This document shows, piece by piece, positions 1 through 8,516 of a DNA stretch of 17,388 nucleotides. How positions within the stretch are numbered: the first letter of the stretch is position 1; each line of letters starts with the position of its first letter. The stretch spans positions 1-17,388 of the forward strand of contig JAISXJ010000190.1 of assembly GCA_031270565.1 (NCBI GenBank). The letters are read 5' to 3'. This stretch comes from Prevotellaceae bacterium (GTDB lineage: Bacteria; Bacteroidota; Bacteroidia; Bacteroidales; Paludibacteraceae). The position numbers and the translations under genes were made by a program. Below the pieces are notes generated by a model that worked only from the letters and a program-made list of their open reading frames with translations, did not search any database and was not told the origin of the DNA.

Positions 1-118
1 GTTCGCCCTGTTTTGGGCGGTCTGCGTGTTCGCCCTGTTTTGGGCGGTCTGCGTGTTCGCCCTGTTTTGGGCGGTCTGCGTGTTCGCCCTGTTTTGGGCG
101 GTCTGCGTGTTCGCCCTG
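1..118. repeat. 27-bp tandem repeat, about 4.4 copies
   Basis: Four exact head-to-tail copies of a 27-bp unit start at 1, 28, 55 and 82, followed by a partial fifth copy. Each unit contains CGCCC-TGTTTT-GGGCG, a 5-bp inverted repeat, so a transcript or single strand could form a row of hairpins. There are no variable spacers, so this is not a CRISPR array. The array begins at base 1, so its true length is unknown. Confidence 0.95.
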
Positions 119-144
119 AAATGGATTCATTATCGGGAATGTCA

Positions 145-168
145 TTTGGATTTGGATTTGGATTTGGG
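145..168. repeat. Hexanucleotide repeat (TTTGGA)n
   Basis: Three perfect TTTGGA units are followed by a fourth ending in TTTGGG. It is a short microsatellite between the 27-bp array and the palindromic element, with no sign of coding function. Confidence 0.8.
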
Positions 169-187
169 CGCACACGCAGGTGCGCCC
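166..187. repeat. Palindromic intergenic element GGGCGCAC-N6-GTGCGCCC
   Basis: A perfect 8-bp inverted repeat with loop ACGCAG. Read on the minus strand it begins TAGGGGCGCAC and ends GTGCGCCC, the layout of the widespread intergenic palindromes of the form TAGGGGCG...CGCCC. A related copy lies at 10668-10689. No T-run follows, so it is probably not a terminator. Confidence 0.7.
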
Positions 188-248
188 CTACTATTCTCTA
201 ACCAATATTAAATAATCATAAATATCTTTATTTTTCTTGGTTTAGTGT

Positions 249-275
249 TTTGTGTAAGAAAAATGTGTACTTTTG
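249..275 (+). promoter_or_regulatory. Possible promoter for the giant surface protein
   Basis: TACTTTTG at 268-275 fits the Bacteroidetes -7 consensus TANNTTTG. A TTTG at 249-252 could be the -33 box, but the 15-nt spacer is shorter than the usual 19 or so. If real, transcription would start near 282 and produce a leader of about 280 nt that includes the structured segment at 356-470. Confidence 0.3.
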
Positions 276-355
276 GGGGCGGTTTAGGTGTAATATTTCT
301 ACTGTAGAACTTTTCAAGACATGATTACAATTATATGTCAAAATACAGGAGGAGT

Positions 356-470
356 TTTCCCGTACAGACGCCGTGTATGGGAGACTGATACTATTTCGGG
401 GACGGCTGTGAGAAGCCGGACGCGAGTAGGTGCAGAGAGACAGGAAGACGAGAGGATTCCTCATTTTTTG
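356..470 (+). ncRNA. Candidate structured 5' leader RNA, no family recognised
   Basis: A purine- and GC-rich island in an otherwise AT-rich leader. Hairpin 1 pairs 356-366 with 374-384: 11 consecutive pairs, two of them G-U, with loop GACGCCG. Hairpin 2 pairs 391-398 with 421-429 (two G-U pairs and one bulge), has a GGGA/GA internal loop, then pairs 403-407 with 414-418 around loop GTGAGA. Downstream, AGGAA 442-446 can pair with TTCCT 457-461, or GAGG 452-455 with CCTC 459-462, just before six Ts at 464-469; the two pairings exclude each other. The G-U pairs would be A-C mismatches on the other strand, so the fold is specific to plus-strand RNA. It lies upstream of the surface-protein gene and could be a riboswitch-like or attenuator leader. 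I compared it loosely with cobalamin riboswitches and saw no convincing core. Confidence 0.4.
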
Positions 471-565
471 CACATTACCTCTCTAAAATTTTTCTTTCCT
501 TATGCTGTTTGTATCTTTAGCATACTTACTCTTTTCCTTTTTTATTAACTTAATCTTTATTTTTT

Positions 566-3500
566 ATGAAACAAAAAATTCTTTCTTTCTTTGCCATTGT
601 GGCAATCTGTTTCGGCGGCGCTTCTTTCGCTGGAGCTGTGGACTACACCGTAACAACGGTAGCAGACAATGGGGACAACAATAACCCGACTGCCGGATCG
701 TTGAGAGCAGCGTTTGTCGCTCTGAACACCGTAGGCGGTACAATCACCATTGATCCTCTATTATCAGGAGAAACTATTGTGCTTACAGCACATATGCTGA
801 AATTTGAAAGGTCCGCTAGTGCGATAACTACTTTCAACATTGTTGGAAACGGTATTACGATTGATGGACAGAACCAGTTCCAGATACTGAACCTGGAAGG
901 AACTGCGTCTGAAAAATTCTCCATAAACATCGACCGTGTACATTTCAAGAATGGAGGGGCACTTTCCTACACCTCTTCAGCAATAAATATTGATCGTGCT
1001 GTCGTAGTTATGACATCCTGCATCTTCAGCCATTGTCGGAATGTCCATTCAAGTGGACAGGGAGGTGCTATAAACCTCAACTATTCCGATTTTGATGCAT
1101 TTGGCTGTACATTTTATGACAACTATTCAATCTATCGTGGTGGCGCCATATATACAACGGGCGCTACAAGTTCTGACCAAAGGCAAATGAACCTTACCGG
1201 AAATATTTTTTATCAAAATTCATCTCCTACAGGTAAGAATGTGTATAAAATATCTTCCAGCTATAACACTATAAACACAAATCAGAACGTTTATGACGGT
1301 ACTAACGGTGCTAGCTCGAACTTTGACTTTGGTGGAAATGATTTTAACGTAGCAGAACAGACTATCTCCTTCGCAAATTTCGGTCTGGTAATGAACAGTG
1401 GTGCAAAAAACAGATTGCCCAATCCACTTCCGGCTGGCTATCCCACAGTGGACTTTGAAGGCAATCCTATTGCAGCAGGTGGTCATGCAGGCGCCATACA
1501 GCGTGAGCTAACAGAGGTGTTTTACACTCTTTTTCTTCCAAGTGCTACCGGCACCAAACAGGTGGTAGTATCCGGCGGGTATAGCGGAACCAATATTGAC
1601 ATACCGGCAAACACACAGGTAAGTATTTCAGTTGCTGATCCCGGGTTCATGTACTGGAAAATAAATGGCGCCAATGCAGGCAATGCTAACCCGCTAACAA
1701 TCACAATGGATGCTAACAAGACTGTAACAGCGGTATATCACCACATCGTAAACTCCACCGGCGATGCTATTGCCGAAGACGGCGTTACCACTTTGCGTGA
1801 AGCTATTACCAGTATAAATAGTGATGGTGACGGTGAAATTTCTTTTGTTTCGGAGCTGGCTACTCAAACTATTACGCTAACCAGCGATTTGCCACAAGTT
1901 AACATTAGCGGAGAACTCCGCATTAACGGTAATGGCGTTACCATTTCAAAAAATGATATATCATCAACTGCGGCAGGGCATCTGTACTTTGCCAATGGCA
2001 CAGCGACCATTAGCCGTGTGCATTTTACCAAAGGTAGATGTAGTGGCGATCAGGCATCTTCAATATATGTATATGGACCTGCTCAGGTAAATTTGCACTC
2101 CTGTATCTTCACCAACAATAAAGGAGTCGGCGGTTCTTGGTGGGGAGGAGTGCTAAGGGTAAATAATGCCAGTGGTAAGATCTCCGCGTATGGCTGTAAT
2201 TTTTATGCCAACGCAGAAGCTGGGACGAGTGGGACTGCCCGTGCCATTATTGGTTACGCGGCTAGTGGGACTCTTGAATTTATTGGGAATATTTTTTACG
2301 ACAACACTTCGCGATTATCCACCACTCCCCTTATTTATGGGGTTTCCACAATCATTTCCGACTATAATGTGTATCAAGCCAATGCTACAATGGGGGGAGG
2401 CAAATCTTTTGGAACGCATGATATACTCGTAGGTGTTTCACCATTCGAAAACGAGACCCCCACCGCCAATGATTTCTTTCTGGCGTATGGAAGCAACGCA
2501 GCAGGCATATTGCCCGCAGGTCTTTTCACAGACTATCCAAACTATCCGACTGTTGACTACACAGGTGATCCCATTGTAGCAGGCGGTCAGGCAGGTGCAC
2601 GGCAGGATGTATCGATGGTGCCAGTATTCAGTTTCTCTTATAGTTCATCAAGCGACGCTGGCGGTACAGTAACTCATACTTCCGGCATTATCAGTAACGG
2701 AAAGGTGTCGGAGGGTGAAACGATTGTGTTGACGGCAACGCCAAACGCCGGTTATGCACTGTTATACTGGTTAGTAGGCACTGAAAAATCATCGGAGACG
2801 TCAAATACACTCTCAACTACGGTCACAGGAAATACGACAGTTACAGCGGTATTTGGCGCCAAAGCTACGGTTAACAGCATCGCTGACAATACGGATGCAG
2901 ACGAGTTTACCACCTTGCGCGAAGCTATCACTGCAGCAAATACTGCCGGCATAGGAGAGATCTCTTTTGCTTCCGCGTTAGAAGGACAGACCATTACGCT
3001 TAGCTCGACTTTGCCCACCGTTACCGGAGATCTCACCATTGCAGGAAAAGGCGTTACCGTTTCGGGAGCCGGTGCATGCCGGATTCTGGATATCAACGGA
3101 ATTAGCAAAACCGTAAATATCAGTGGTGTACACTTTGCCAATGCATCTGTGGATGCTACCGGAAGCGCAATCAATCTTACTGCCGGAACGCTGAATCTGC
3201 AATCGTGTATTTTCAGCGGCAACCGCAGCTCCTCAACATCAAGTTATGGCGCAGCGGTGTACTGCGCAAGCTCAACCACACTCAATGTAAAAGGCTGTAC
3301 GTTCTACGACAACCATGCCGCTTACAATCGTGCCGGCGCAATTTACTTTACCCCAACGGCAGGGATATCCATCACGGGTAATATCTTCTACGGGAATACG
3401 GCAAATTCAGCGCAGTACAATACATTATTTACAATGAGCGCCCCCGGTAATCAGGGATACAATGTCTATGATGATACGGACCCCTATTCCGGATTCCTCA

Positions 3501-6500
3501 TTGCTGAATCCGGCTACAAGAACGCAACCGACACACAGGTAGTTGCATTACCGATTTATCCGGCAACGCTAGCGCCTTTTGCAGGTCGTCCGGCGGTAGC
3601 CCTTTTGCCCGCAGAACTTCCGGCAGGCTATCCGACTTTGGACTTCTACGGACAGCCCATTGTTGGTGGCGGTCAGGCAGGCGCAATACAGGCAACCGCT
3701 GCAATAGCTACCGGCGTAAACATTACTCCGGCAACAGCTGCGTTCAGTCTGTATCAACTTACCCAACAGCTGTCGGCTGAGGTGCTTCCTTCGGAAGTTT
3801 CACAGACTGTAACATGGTCAAGTGATAACACTGCAGTAGCTACCGTAAATGCTGCCGGTCTTGTAACGGCAGTAGCAGTGGGCACGGCAAACATCATTGC
3901 CACAGCCGTACAGGGTGGCGTACAGGGCACCTGCGTAGTAACCATTACTCCGCCGGTTACAGATGTTACGGTTACTCCGGCGACATTTGTTTTCGGTACG
4001 GCTCTTGGTACCCAACCGCTGACAGCTGCGGTTTTGCCCGCAGAAGCTAATCAGGTTGTAACCTGGTCAAGTGATAACGAGGCAGCAGCTACCGTAGATG
4101 CTACCGGTCTTGTAACGGCAATAGCTAAGGGTGTGGCAAACATCATCGCTACCGGCGAGGGTGGTACTTTTAAAGACACCTGCGTGGTAACGGTTATTCC
4201 GGATGTTGCAAGCATTACGCTTGACAAGCCGTATGTTGCTTTCGGCTCTACGCTTGGCACCTCACAGCTGACGGCAACCGTTTTGCCCGCAGAAGCAGTT
4301 CAGACCGTAACATGGTCAGGCGGCGACCCTGCAGTAGCCACCGTAGATGCTACCGGTCTTGTAACGGCAGTAGGCGCCGGCACGGCAGTTATCACCGCCA
4401 CCGCCAATGATGGCAAAGTGGCTACCAGCACAGTAACGGTGTACAGTAATTACGACAAAGTCTTTTTGGTAACCACCACAGAAGATGCAAACGTGACGAC
4501 TGAAGCCGCCTCTCCCGTCGGTTCACTGAGAAGGGCGGCTTATCAGGTGAACGCTGCTACCGGCACGAATCTAATCACCTTTGCACCAAATGTAGCAAAC
4601 GATACCATCATACTGGTAACTAATTTGATCGGCCTTACCAAAAGTGTTACGGTTGAAGGCGACGGCGTAACGATTTCGGGAGGCAAGCGCTACAACATAT
4701 TTAATGCAGGAACGGCAGGCACTTCTCTAACCGTTCGTCGGGTGCATTTTATGGATGCTGCCGCCACTGGATCAGGCACTGCAGTCAGGATTAACAACGC
4801 CAATGTTACTGCCACTGTGGAATCCTGTATCTTCAGTAATAACTTTATGACCGGTGCATCCAGTTTTGGTGGCGCAGTCTGGAATCAGGGTACGCTCAAT
4901 ATCAGAGGCTGTACGTTCTATAACAACCGCTCTTTCCGTCATGGCGGCGCTATCTACAACGTCAATAGCGGTAAGCTTACGCTTACGGGTAATGTCTTCT
5001 ATGCCAACAAGGCGGGCAGTGTTAACGCTGTACAGTACAGCAAACCGGCGGGCTGTCGAGGCGAAGACATTTTCTGCGAAGATCCAACAACAGGAACAGG
5101 AGCGGCTACCGTGAGCGCCTATAATGTCTTTGGCGGCACAACTGTTGGCTTGACGTTTGGCGCAACCGATGTAACATCTGTCATTCCGAACTTCTCGTTC
5201 GCAACGTTCCGCGTGCCTGCCGATGGCGCAGCTGCCGGCAAATTGCCCGCAGAGCTTCCGACAGATTATCCGACTGTGGACTTCTACGGACAGCCCATTG
5301 TTGGTGGCGGTCAGCTTGGCGCTGTACAGGCGAAACTTGATGCAACCGATTATCTGCTTGACCTTGGCGCTCTTGGCGACGGAACGGTAAGCATTGCTCC
5401 GGTAACTGTAAACGCTGACGGTATCGCATCCGCTGCTTCGGTAACGGTAACGCCGACACCCGTCGATGCCTATGCTACATTAACCGACTGGGAGGTTAAC
5501 GATGTTGTAGAACCGGAAGTGGAAGGTCAGCCGAAAGCAACCTTAACGGTAGATTTGGCAACGGGCGCTAAAAAGGTGCGCGCTGTCATTGCCACCACTA
5601 TTACGGTAACCTCCAAAGAAGACCTCACCGCCGCACCGACAGAGGTTCTGGGAGATGCGATAATGACACTGCGTGGAGCTATGACGCTGGCAAATGGCAG
5701 GTTCAGAAGCATTATCAAGATTGCTGACGCCCTTTCCGGCGACACCATCAAACTGACAGGTTATACTGCTAACTTTACTTTGCCGAAACCCGTGAGAGAT
5801 ATGGTTATAGAAGGAAACGGTATTACCATTAAGGCTTCCGGCTCCACCAACAAACATCTGGCTATAAATGGCACCATTACCCATTCAATAAATGGATCGG
5901 AACCAATAGCTCTGGTTCCCAATCTGACTTTCCGTCGGATACGTTTCATTGATGGTAATCCGACAAATACCGGAAGTTCCATACAGAATCAGTATTGTAC
6001 GCTCACTCTGGAGTCCTGTATCTTCAGTAATAACCGGAACACTGCTACAAATGCCAACAACTATGGTGGCGCCGTGTACAGTAATTATGGTCTGGCTGAT
6101 ATAAAAGGCTGTACGTTCTATAACAACACGACCCCCGGAACCAGAGGCGGCGCACTGGCTTTCGTTTCGGGAGACTTCAAGTTGACGGGAAATGTTTTCT
6201 ACGGTAATACCACAACAAACACCAATGGCAGTCATGTGATGCATAACGCGTATAATGCCATTAGTTACGGTATTGACGGCGGTTATAACGTGTATGACAA
6301 CACAAGTTATCAGTGGACTTTCGATAATACAGTACAAAGTGTTTCTGTAACCGATCCTCAGATTGTAGCAGGTTCTCTCTACGTGTTGACCGGCACTTCT
6401 ACAGCAGGCAGGTTGCCCGCAGTGCTTCCGGCAGATTATCCGAAATATGATTTCTACGGAAATGAGATTGAGCCTCTCGGTCAGGCAGGCGCCGTACAGG

Positions 6501-8035
6501 TGTTTGCTATCGACGCCGAACAGCCATCAATCTCCGCAAATCCTGTAAGTGCAGTTTATGACAAGGATGCTACAGGCGTAACAGCTCTTAGCGTAACGGC
6601 AACTTCAGGCGACGGCGGCACACTGGGCTATCAGTGGTACGTCAACACAAGCGCCAGCAATGAGGGCGGCGAAGCGGTACTCGGTGTAACGTATCCAACG
6701 TTTACGCCTCCCGTGGATGTAGTCGGCACGTTCTACTACTATGTTGTGGTAAGCAATACCAACACCAATGTTGACGGTCATCAGACGGTTTACGCTCCGA
6801 GTGCAGTGGCAACGATTGTTGTAAATCCGATAATTGATGCCGCAACACCGGTAATAGGTACGCAACCGGCAGGCGCAAGCTACGACCATAATGCAACCGC
6901 AACAGCTCTCAGCGTAGCAGCAACCATTAGCGATGCAGGTACGCTGAGCTATCAGTGGTTCAGCAATACGGATAACAGCGCTACCGGCGGTACGTCAGTA
7001 GGCACAAATGATGCTTCCTACACGCCCTCCACGGCAACAGTGGGCACGCTCTACTACTATGTTGTGGTAACGAATACCAACAACGCTGTAAACGGCGAGA
7101 AGGTTGCCATCGTAACGAGCAATGTAGTAGCTATCGTTGTAAATCCGATAGTTGATGCCGCAACACCGGTAATAGGTACGCAACCGGCAGGCACAAGCTA
7201 CAACCAAAATGCAGCCGCAACAGCTCTCAGCGTAGCAGCAACCATTAGCGATGCAGGTACGCTGAGCTATCAGTGGTTCAGCAATACGGCTAACAGCGCT
7301 ACCGGCGGTACGTCAGTAGGCACAAATGATGCTTCCTACACGCCCTCCACGGCAGTAGTCGGCACGCTTTACTACTATGTTGTGGTAACGAATACCAACA
7401 ACAGCGTAAACGGCGTGAAGGTTGCCACCGCAACGAGCGATGTAGTAGCTATCGTTGTAAATCCGATAGTTGATGCCGCAACACCGGTAATAGGTACGCA
7501 ACCGGCAGGCGCCATCTATGTTAAAGACGCTGTAGCAACGGCTCTTAGCGTAACGGCAACGATAAGCGACGCCGGCACACTGAGCTACGAGTGGTTCAGC
7601 AATACGGTTAACAGCGCTACCGGCGGTACGTCAGTGGGCACAGAAGCTACCTACACGCCCTCCACGGCAACAGTTGGCGAGACCTACTACTATGTTGTGG
7701 TAACGAATACCAACAACGCTGTAAACGGTACGAAAGTTGTTACCGCAACGAGCGCCACGGCGAAAGTAACTGTGAATCAAATAGTGGACGTGAACACAAC
7801 ATTACTCTCTGAGATAATGCTCTATCCGAATCCGTTTGTTAACGAGTTGTCTCTGACGGGCGCCACAGGCTGCACGCTGACGGTTTACTCGTCAACAGGC
7901 ATGGCAGTACGCACACAGTTGCTTACCGCCGCCGAAGAGATTATCGATCTGAGCGAACTGTCCGCAGGCTTGTACTTCTTCCTTCTTGAAAAAGACGGAG
8001 AAACGAAAATGCTTAAAGCCGTGAAAATCGACTGA
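566..8035 (+). CDS. Giant T9SS-secreted surface protein with beta-helix, Big_2 and Ig-like modules
   Basis: 2489 residues. Residues 1-24 are a signal peptide (MKQK, hydrophobic core, cleavage after AGA). Five parallel beta-helix modules lie at about 25-312, 392-680, 767-1043, 1299-1589 and 1677-1979. Each opens with a TLREAI or SLRAAF-like motif, contains SCIF, GGA and GCTFY rungs, and closes with a segment like YPTVDFYGQPI followed by GQAGA, as in choice-of-anchor Q proteins. Spacers at about 316-390, 690-766 and 1592-1676 resemble divergent InlB B-repeats. Three Big_2 domains (VTWSSDN motif) span about 1049-1296. Four Ig-like repeats span about 1984-2406. The C-terminus from about 2412 (LYPNP, then a GLYFF strand) is a type A T9SS sorting domain, so the protein should cross the outer membrane and be anchored or released there. 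A role as adhesin or glycan-binding surface protein is inferred. The ATG follows a T-rich leader without a Shine-Dalgarno sequence. Confidence 0.93.
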   Translation: MKQKILSFFAIVAICFGGASFAGAVDYTVTTVADNGDNNNPTAGSLRAAFVALNTVGGTITIDPLLSGETIVLTAHMLKFERSASAITTFNIVGNGITIDGQNQFQILNLEGTASEKFSINIDRVHFKNGGALSYTSSAINIDRAVVVMTSCIFSHCRNVHSSGQGGAINLNYSDFDAFGCTFYDNYSIYRGGAIYTTGATSSDQRQMNLTGNIFYQNSSPTGKNVYKISSSYNTINTNQNVYDGTNGASSNFDFGGNDFNVAEQTISFANFGLVMNSGAKNRLPNPLPAGYPTVDFEGNPIAAGGHAGAIQRELTEVFYTLFLPSATGTKQVVVSGGYSGTNIDIPANTQVSISVADPGFMYWKINGANAGNANPLTITMDANKTVTAVYHHIVNSTGDAIAEDGVTTLREAITSINSDGDGEISFVSELATQTITLTSDLPQVNISGELRINGNGVTISKNDISSTAAGHLYFANGTATISRVHFTKGRCSGDQASSIYVYGPAQVNLHSCIFTNNKGVGGSWWGGVLRVNNASGKISAYGCNFYANAEAGTSGTARAIIGYAASGTLEFIGNIFYDNTSRLSTTPLIYGVSTIISDYNVYQANATMGGGKSFGTHDILVGVSPFENETPTANDFFLAYGSNAAGILPAGLFTDYPNYPTVDYTGDPIVAGGQAGARQDVSMVPVFSFSYSSSSDAGGTVTHTSGIISNGKVSEGETIVLTATPNAGYALLYWLVGTEKSSETSNTLSTTVTGNTTVTAVFGAKATVNSIADNTDADEFTTLREAITAANTAGIGEISFASALEGQTITLSSTLPTVTGDLTIAGKGVTVSGAGACRILDINGISKTVNISGVHFANASVDATGSAINLTAGTLNLQSCIFSGNRSSSTSSYGAAVYCASSTTLNVKGCTFYDNHAAYNRAGAIYFTPTAGISITGNIFYGNTANSAQYNTLFTMSAPGNQGYNVYDDTDPYSGFLIAESGYKNATDTQVVALPIYPATLAPFAGRPAVALLPAELPAGYPTLDFYGQPIVGGGQAGAIQATAAIATGVNITPATAAFSLYQLTQQLSAEVLPSEVSQTVTWSSDNTAVATVNAAGLVTAVAVGTANIIATAVQGGVQGTCVVTITPPVTDVTVTPATFVFGTALGTQPLTAAVLPAEANQVVTWSSDNEAAATVDATGLVTAIAKGVANIIATGEGGTFKDTCVVTVIPDVASITLDKPYVAFGSTLGTSQLTATVLPAEAVQTVTWSGGDPAVATVDATGLVTAVGAGTAVITATANDGKVATSTVTVYSNYDKVFLVTTTEDANVTTEAASPVGSLRRAAYQVNAATGTNLITFAPNVANDTIILVTNLIGLTKSVTVEGDGVTISGGKRYNIFNAGTAGTSLTVRRVHFMDAAATGSGTAVRINNANVTATVESCIFSNNFMTGASSFGGAVWNQGTLNIRGCTFYNNRSFRHGGAIYNVNSGKLTLTGNVFYANKAGSVNAVQYSKPAGCRGEDIFCEDPTTGTGAATVSAYNVFGGTTVGLTFGATDVTSVIPNFSFATFRVPADGAAAGKLPAELPTDYPTVDFYGQPIVGGGQLGAVQAKLDATDYLLDLGALGDGTVSIAPVTVNADGIASAASVTVTPTPVDAYATLTDWEVNDVVEPEVEGQPKATLTVDLATGAKKVRAVIATTITVTSKEDLTAAPTEVLGDAIMTLRGAMTLANGRFRSIIKIADALSGDTIKLTGYTANFTLPKPVRDMVIEGNGITIKASGSTNKHLAINGTITHSINGSEPIALVPNLTFRRIRFIDGNPTNTGSSIQNQYCTLTLESCIFSNNRNTATNANNYGGAVYSNYGLADIKGCTFYNNTTPGTRGGALAFVSGDFKLTGNVFYGNTTTNTNGSHVMHNAYNAISYGIDGGYNVYDNTSYQWTFDNTVQSVSVTDPQIVAGSLYVLTGTSTAGRLPAVLPADYPKYDFYGNEIEPLGQAGAVQVFAIDAEQPSISANPVSAVYDKDATGVTALSVTATSGDGGTLGYQWYVNTSASNEGGEAVLGVTYPTFTPPVDVVGTFYYYVVVSNTNTNVDGHQTVYAPSAVATIVVNPIIDAATPVIGTQPAGASYDHNATATALSVAATISDAGTLSYQWFSNTDNSATGGTSVGTNDASYTPSTATVGTLYYYVVVTNTNNAVNGEKVAIVTSNVVAIVVNPIVDAATPVIGTQPAGTSYNQNAAATALSVAATISDAGTLSYQWFSNTANSATGGTSVGTNDASYTPSTAVVGTLYYYVVVTNTNNSVNGVKVATATSDVVAIVVNPIVDAATPVIGTQPAGAIYVKDAVATALSVTATISDAGTLSYEWFSNTVNSATGGTSVGTEATYTPSTATVGETYYYVVVTNTNNAVNGTKVVTATSATAKVTVNQIVDVNTTLLSEIMLYPNPFVNELSLTGATGCTLTVYSSTGMAVRTQLLTAAEEIIDLSELSAGLYFFLLEKDGETKMLKAVKID
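6836..7783 (+). repeat. 318-bp in-frame tandem repeats coding Ig-like domains
   Basis: Near-identical units begin at 6836, 7154 and 7472, a period of exactly 318 bp or 106 codons. The first two are almost identical at DNA level; the third is more diverged towards its 5' part. Each codes for an Ig-like domain with a TPVIGTQPAG start, a LSYQWF or LSYEWF core and a YYYVVVTNTNN strand. A fourth, older relative precedes them at about 6516-6835. Such arrays can change copy number by recombination without breaking the frame. Confidence 0.9.
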
Positions 8036-8051
8036 CCTTCGGTCATTAACT

Positions 8052-8091
8052 AAAAAAAAGAGGCTGTCCGCACGGACAGCCTCTTTTTTTT
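8052..8091. terminator. Strong bidirectional rho-independent terminator
   Basis: A8, then GAGGCTGTCC (8060-8069), loop GCAC, then GGACAGCCTC (8074-8083), then T8. The perfect 10-bp GC-rich stem is extended by A-T pairs. It lies 16 bp after the surface-protein stop and between convergent genes, and its symmetry lets it stop transcripts from both sides. Confidence 0.92.
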
Positions 8092-8180
8092 AGTGTTTAG
8101 TTTTTAGTTATTAGAGTTTAGTATCTTCCGTGTATTTCCGTGTTTTCAGTGGCTAAATTATTTTTGAGACAGCTTCTTAT
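8092..8180. repeat. Intergenic repeat fragments between convergent genes
   Basis: Contains a copy of the dispersed AGTTATTAGAGT-type repeat (about 8101-8117), a stretch whose minus strand reads TTTAGCCACTGAAAACACGG (a related stretch lies in plus orientation at 12627), and TTTTGAGACAGC at 8162-8173, repeated exactly at 12689-12700. No gene is visible. Confidence 0.6.
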
Positions 8181-8516
8181 TCACATTTTGTCCTTGCGGA
8201 CAACTGCGATACAGCCTTGCAAGCGCGATTTGTCGTTAATTTGAGTTTTTGACAGCGTTCCACCGTAACCGAGAAAATCTCTACAAACGGCAATGTCTAT
8301 GTCTTCCGAAAATCGCTCAATCAAATTATAACACTTACTTAACGAAGTGCCGCCCTTGAAAGATAAAATTTCAGCGTAAGGCAGTGAAAACAAGGCGCGT
8401 AACACTGCCGTTACCCACCAGTCTTTTTCAATGATTATTTTTGACAAACCTGAGTTGTCGTGCGCTACTTGGTAAAGTTCCAAGCGTTCTTTTTTTGATA
8501 AATCATTAAATATCAT
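8181..8516 (-). CDS. Truncated AbiEii-family nucleotidyltransferase toxin
   Basis: 111 residues, while AbiEii/DUF1814 toxins usually have roughly 250-350. The N-terminal part is clear: KDWWVTAVLRALF, motif GGTSLSKCY at about 54-62, and the metal-site strand RFSEDIDIAV at about 68-77, typical of the DNA polymerase beta-like nucleotidyltransferase fold. After GGTLSKTQINDK the sequence leaves the family pattern and stops. The C-terminal motifs (KxRDxxD-type and beyond) are absent, and only about 145 bp of noncoding DNA separate the stop from the next gene. The ATG overlaps the antitoxin stop as ATGA, so the two are translationally coupled. In intact type IV systems the toxin is thought to act by nucleotide transfer; this copy is probably inactive. 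Its last codons lie in a palindrome-rich segment (see findings). Confidence 0.8.
   Translation of the reverse strand: MIFNDLSKKERLELYQVAHDNSGLSKIIIEKDWWVTAVLRALFSLPYAEILSFKGGTSLSKCYNLIERFSEDIDIAVCRDFLGYGGTLSKTQINDKSRLQGCIAVVRKDKM

Noticed and set aside
1..118. CRISPR array
   Set aside because: The units abut with no variable spacers and there are no cas genes.
345..470. Cobalamin riboswitch
   Set aside because: A segment resembles the B12 box (AGACAGGA) and CTGTGAGAAGCC looks familiar, but the conserved GGTGNAANTCC core and the expected helix order are missing.
321..548. 75-codon plus-strand open frame as a gene
   Set aside because: It overlaps the structured leader, has no recognisable domain, and its end is low-complexity from a T-rich leader.
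2752..3222. 156-codon minus-strand open frame inside the surface-protein gene
   Set aside because: Antisense shadow in a repetitive gene; no domain and no promoter.
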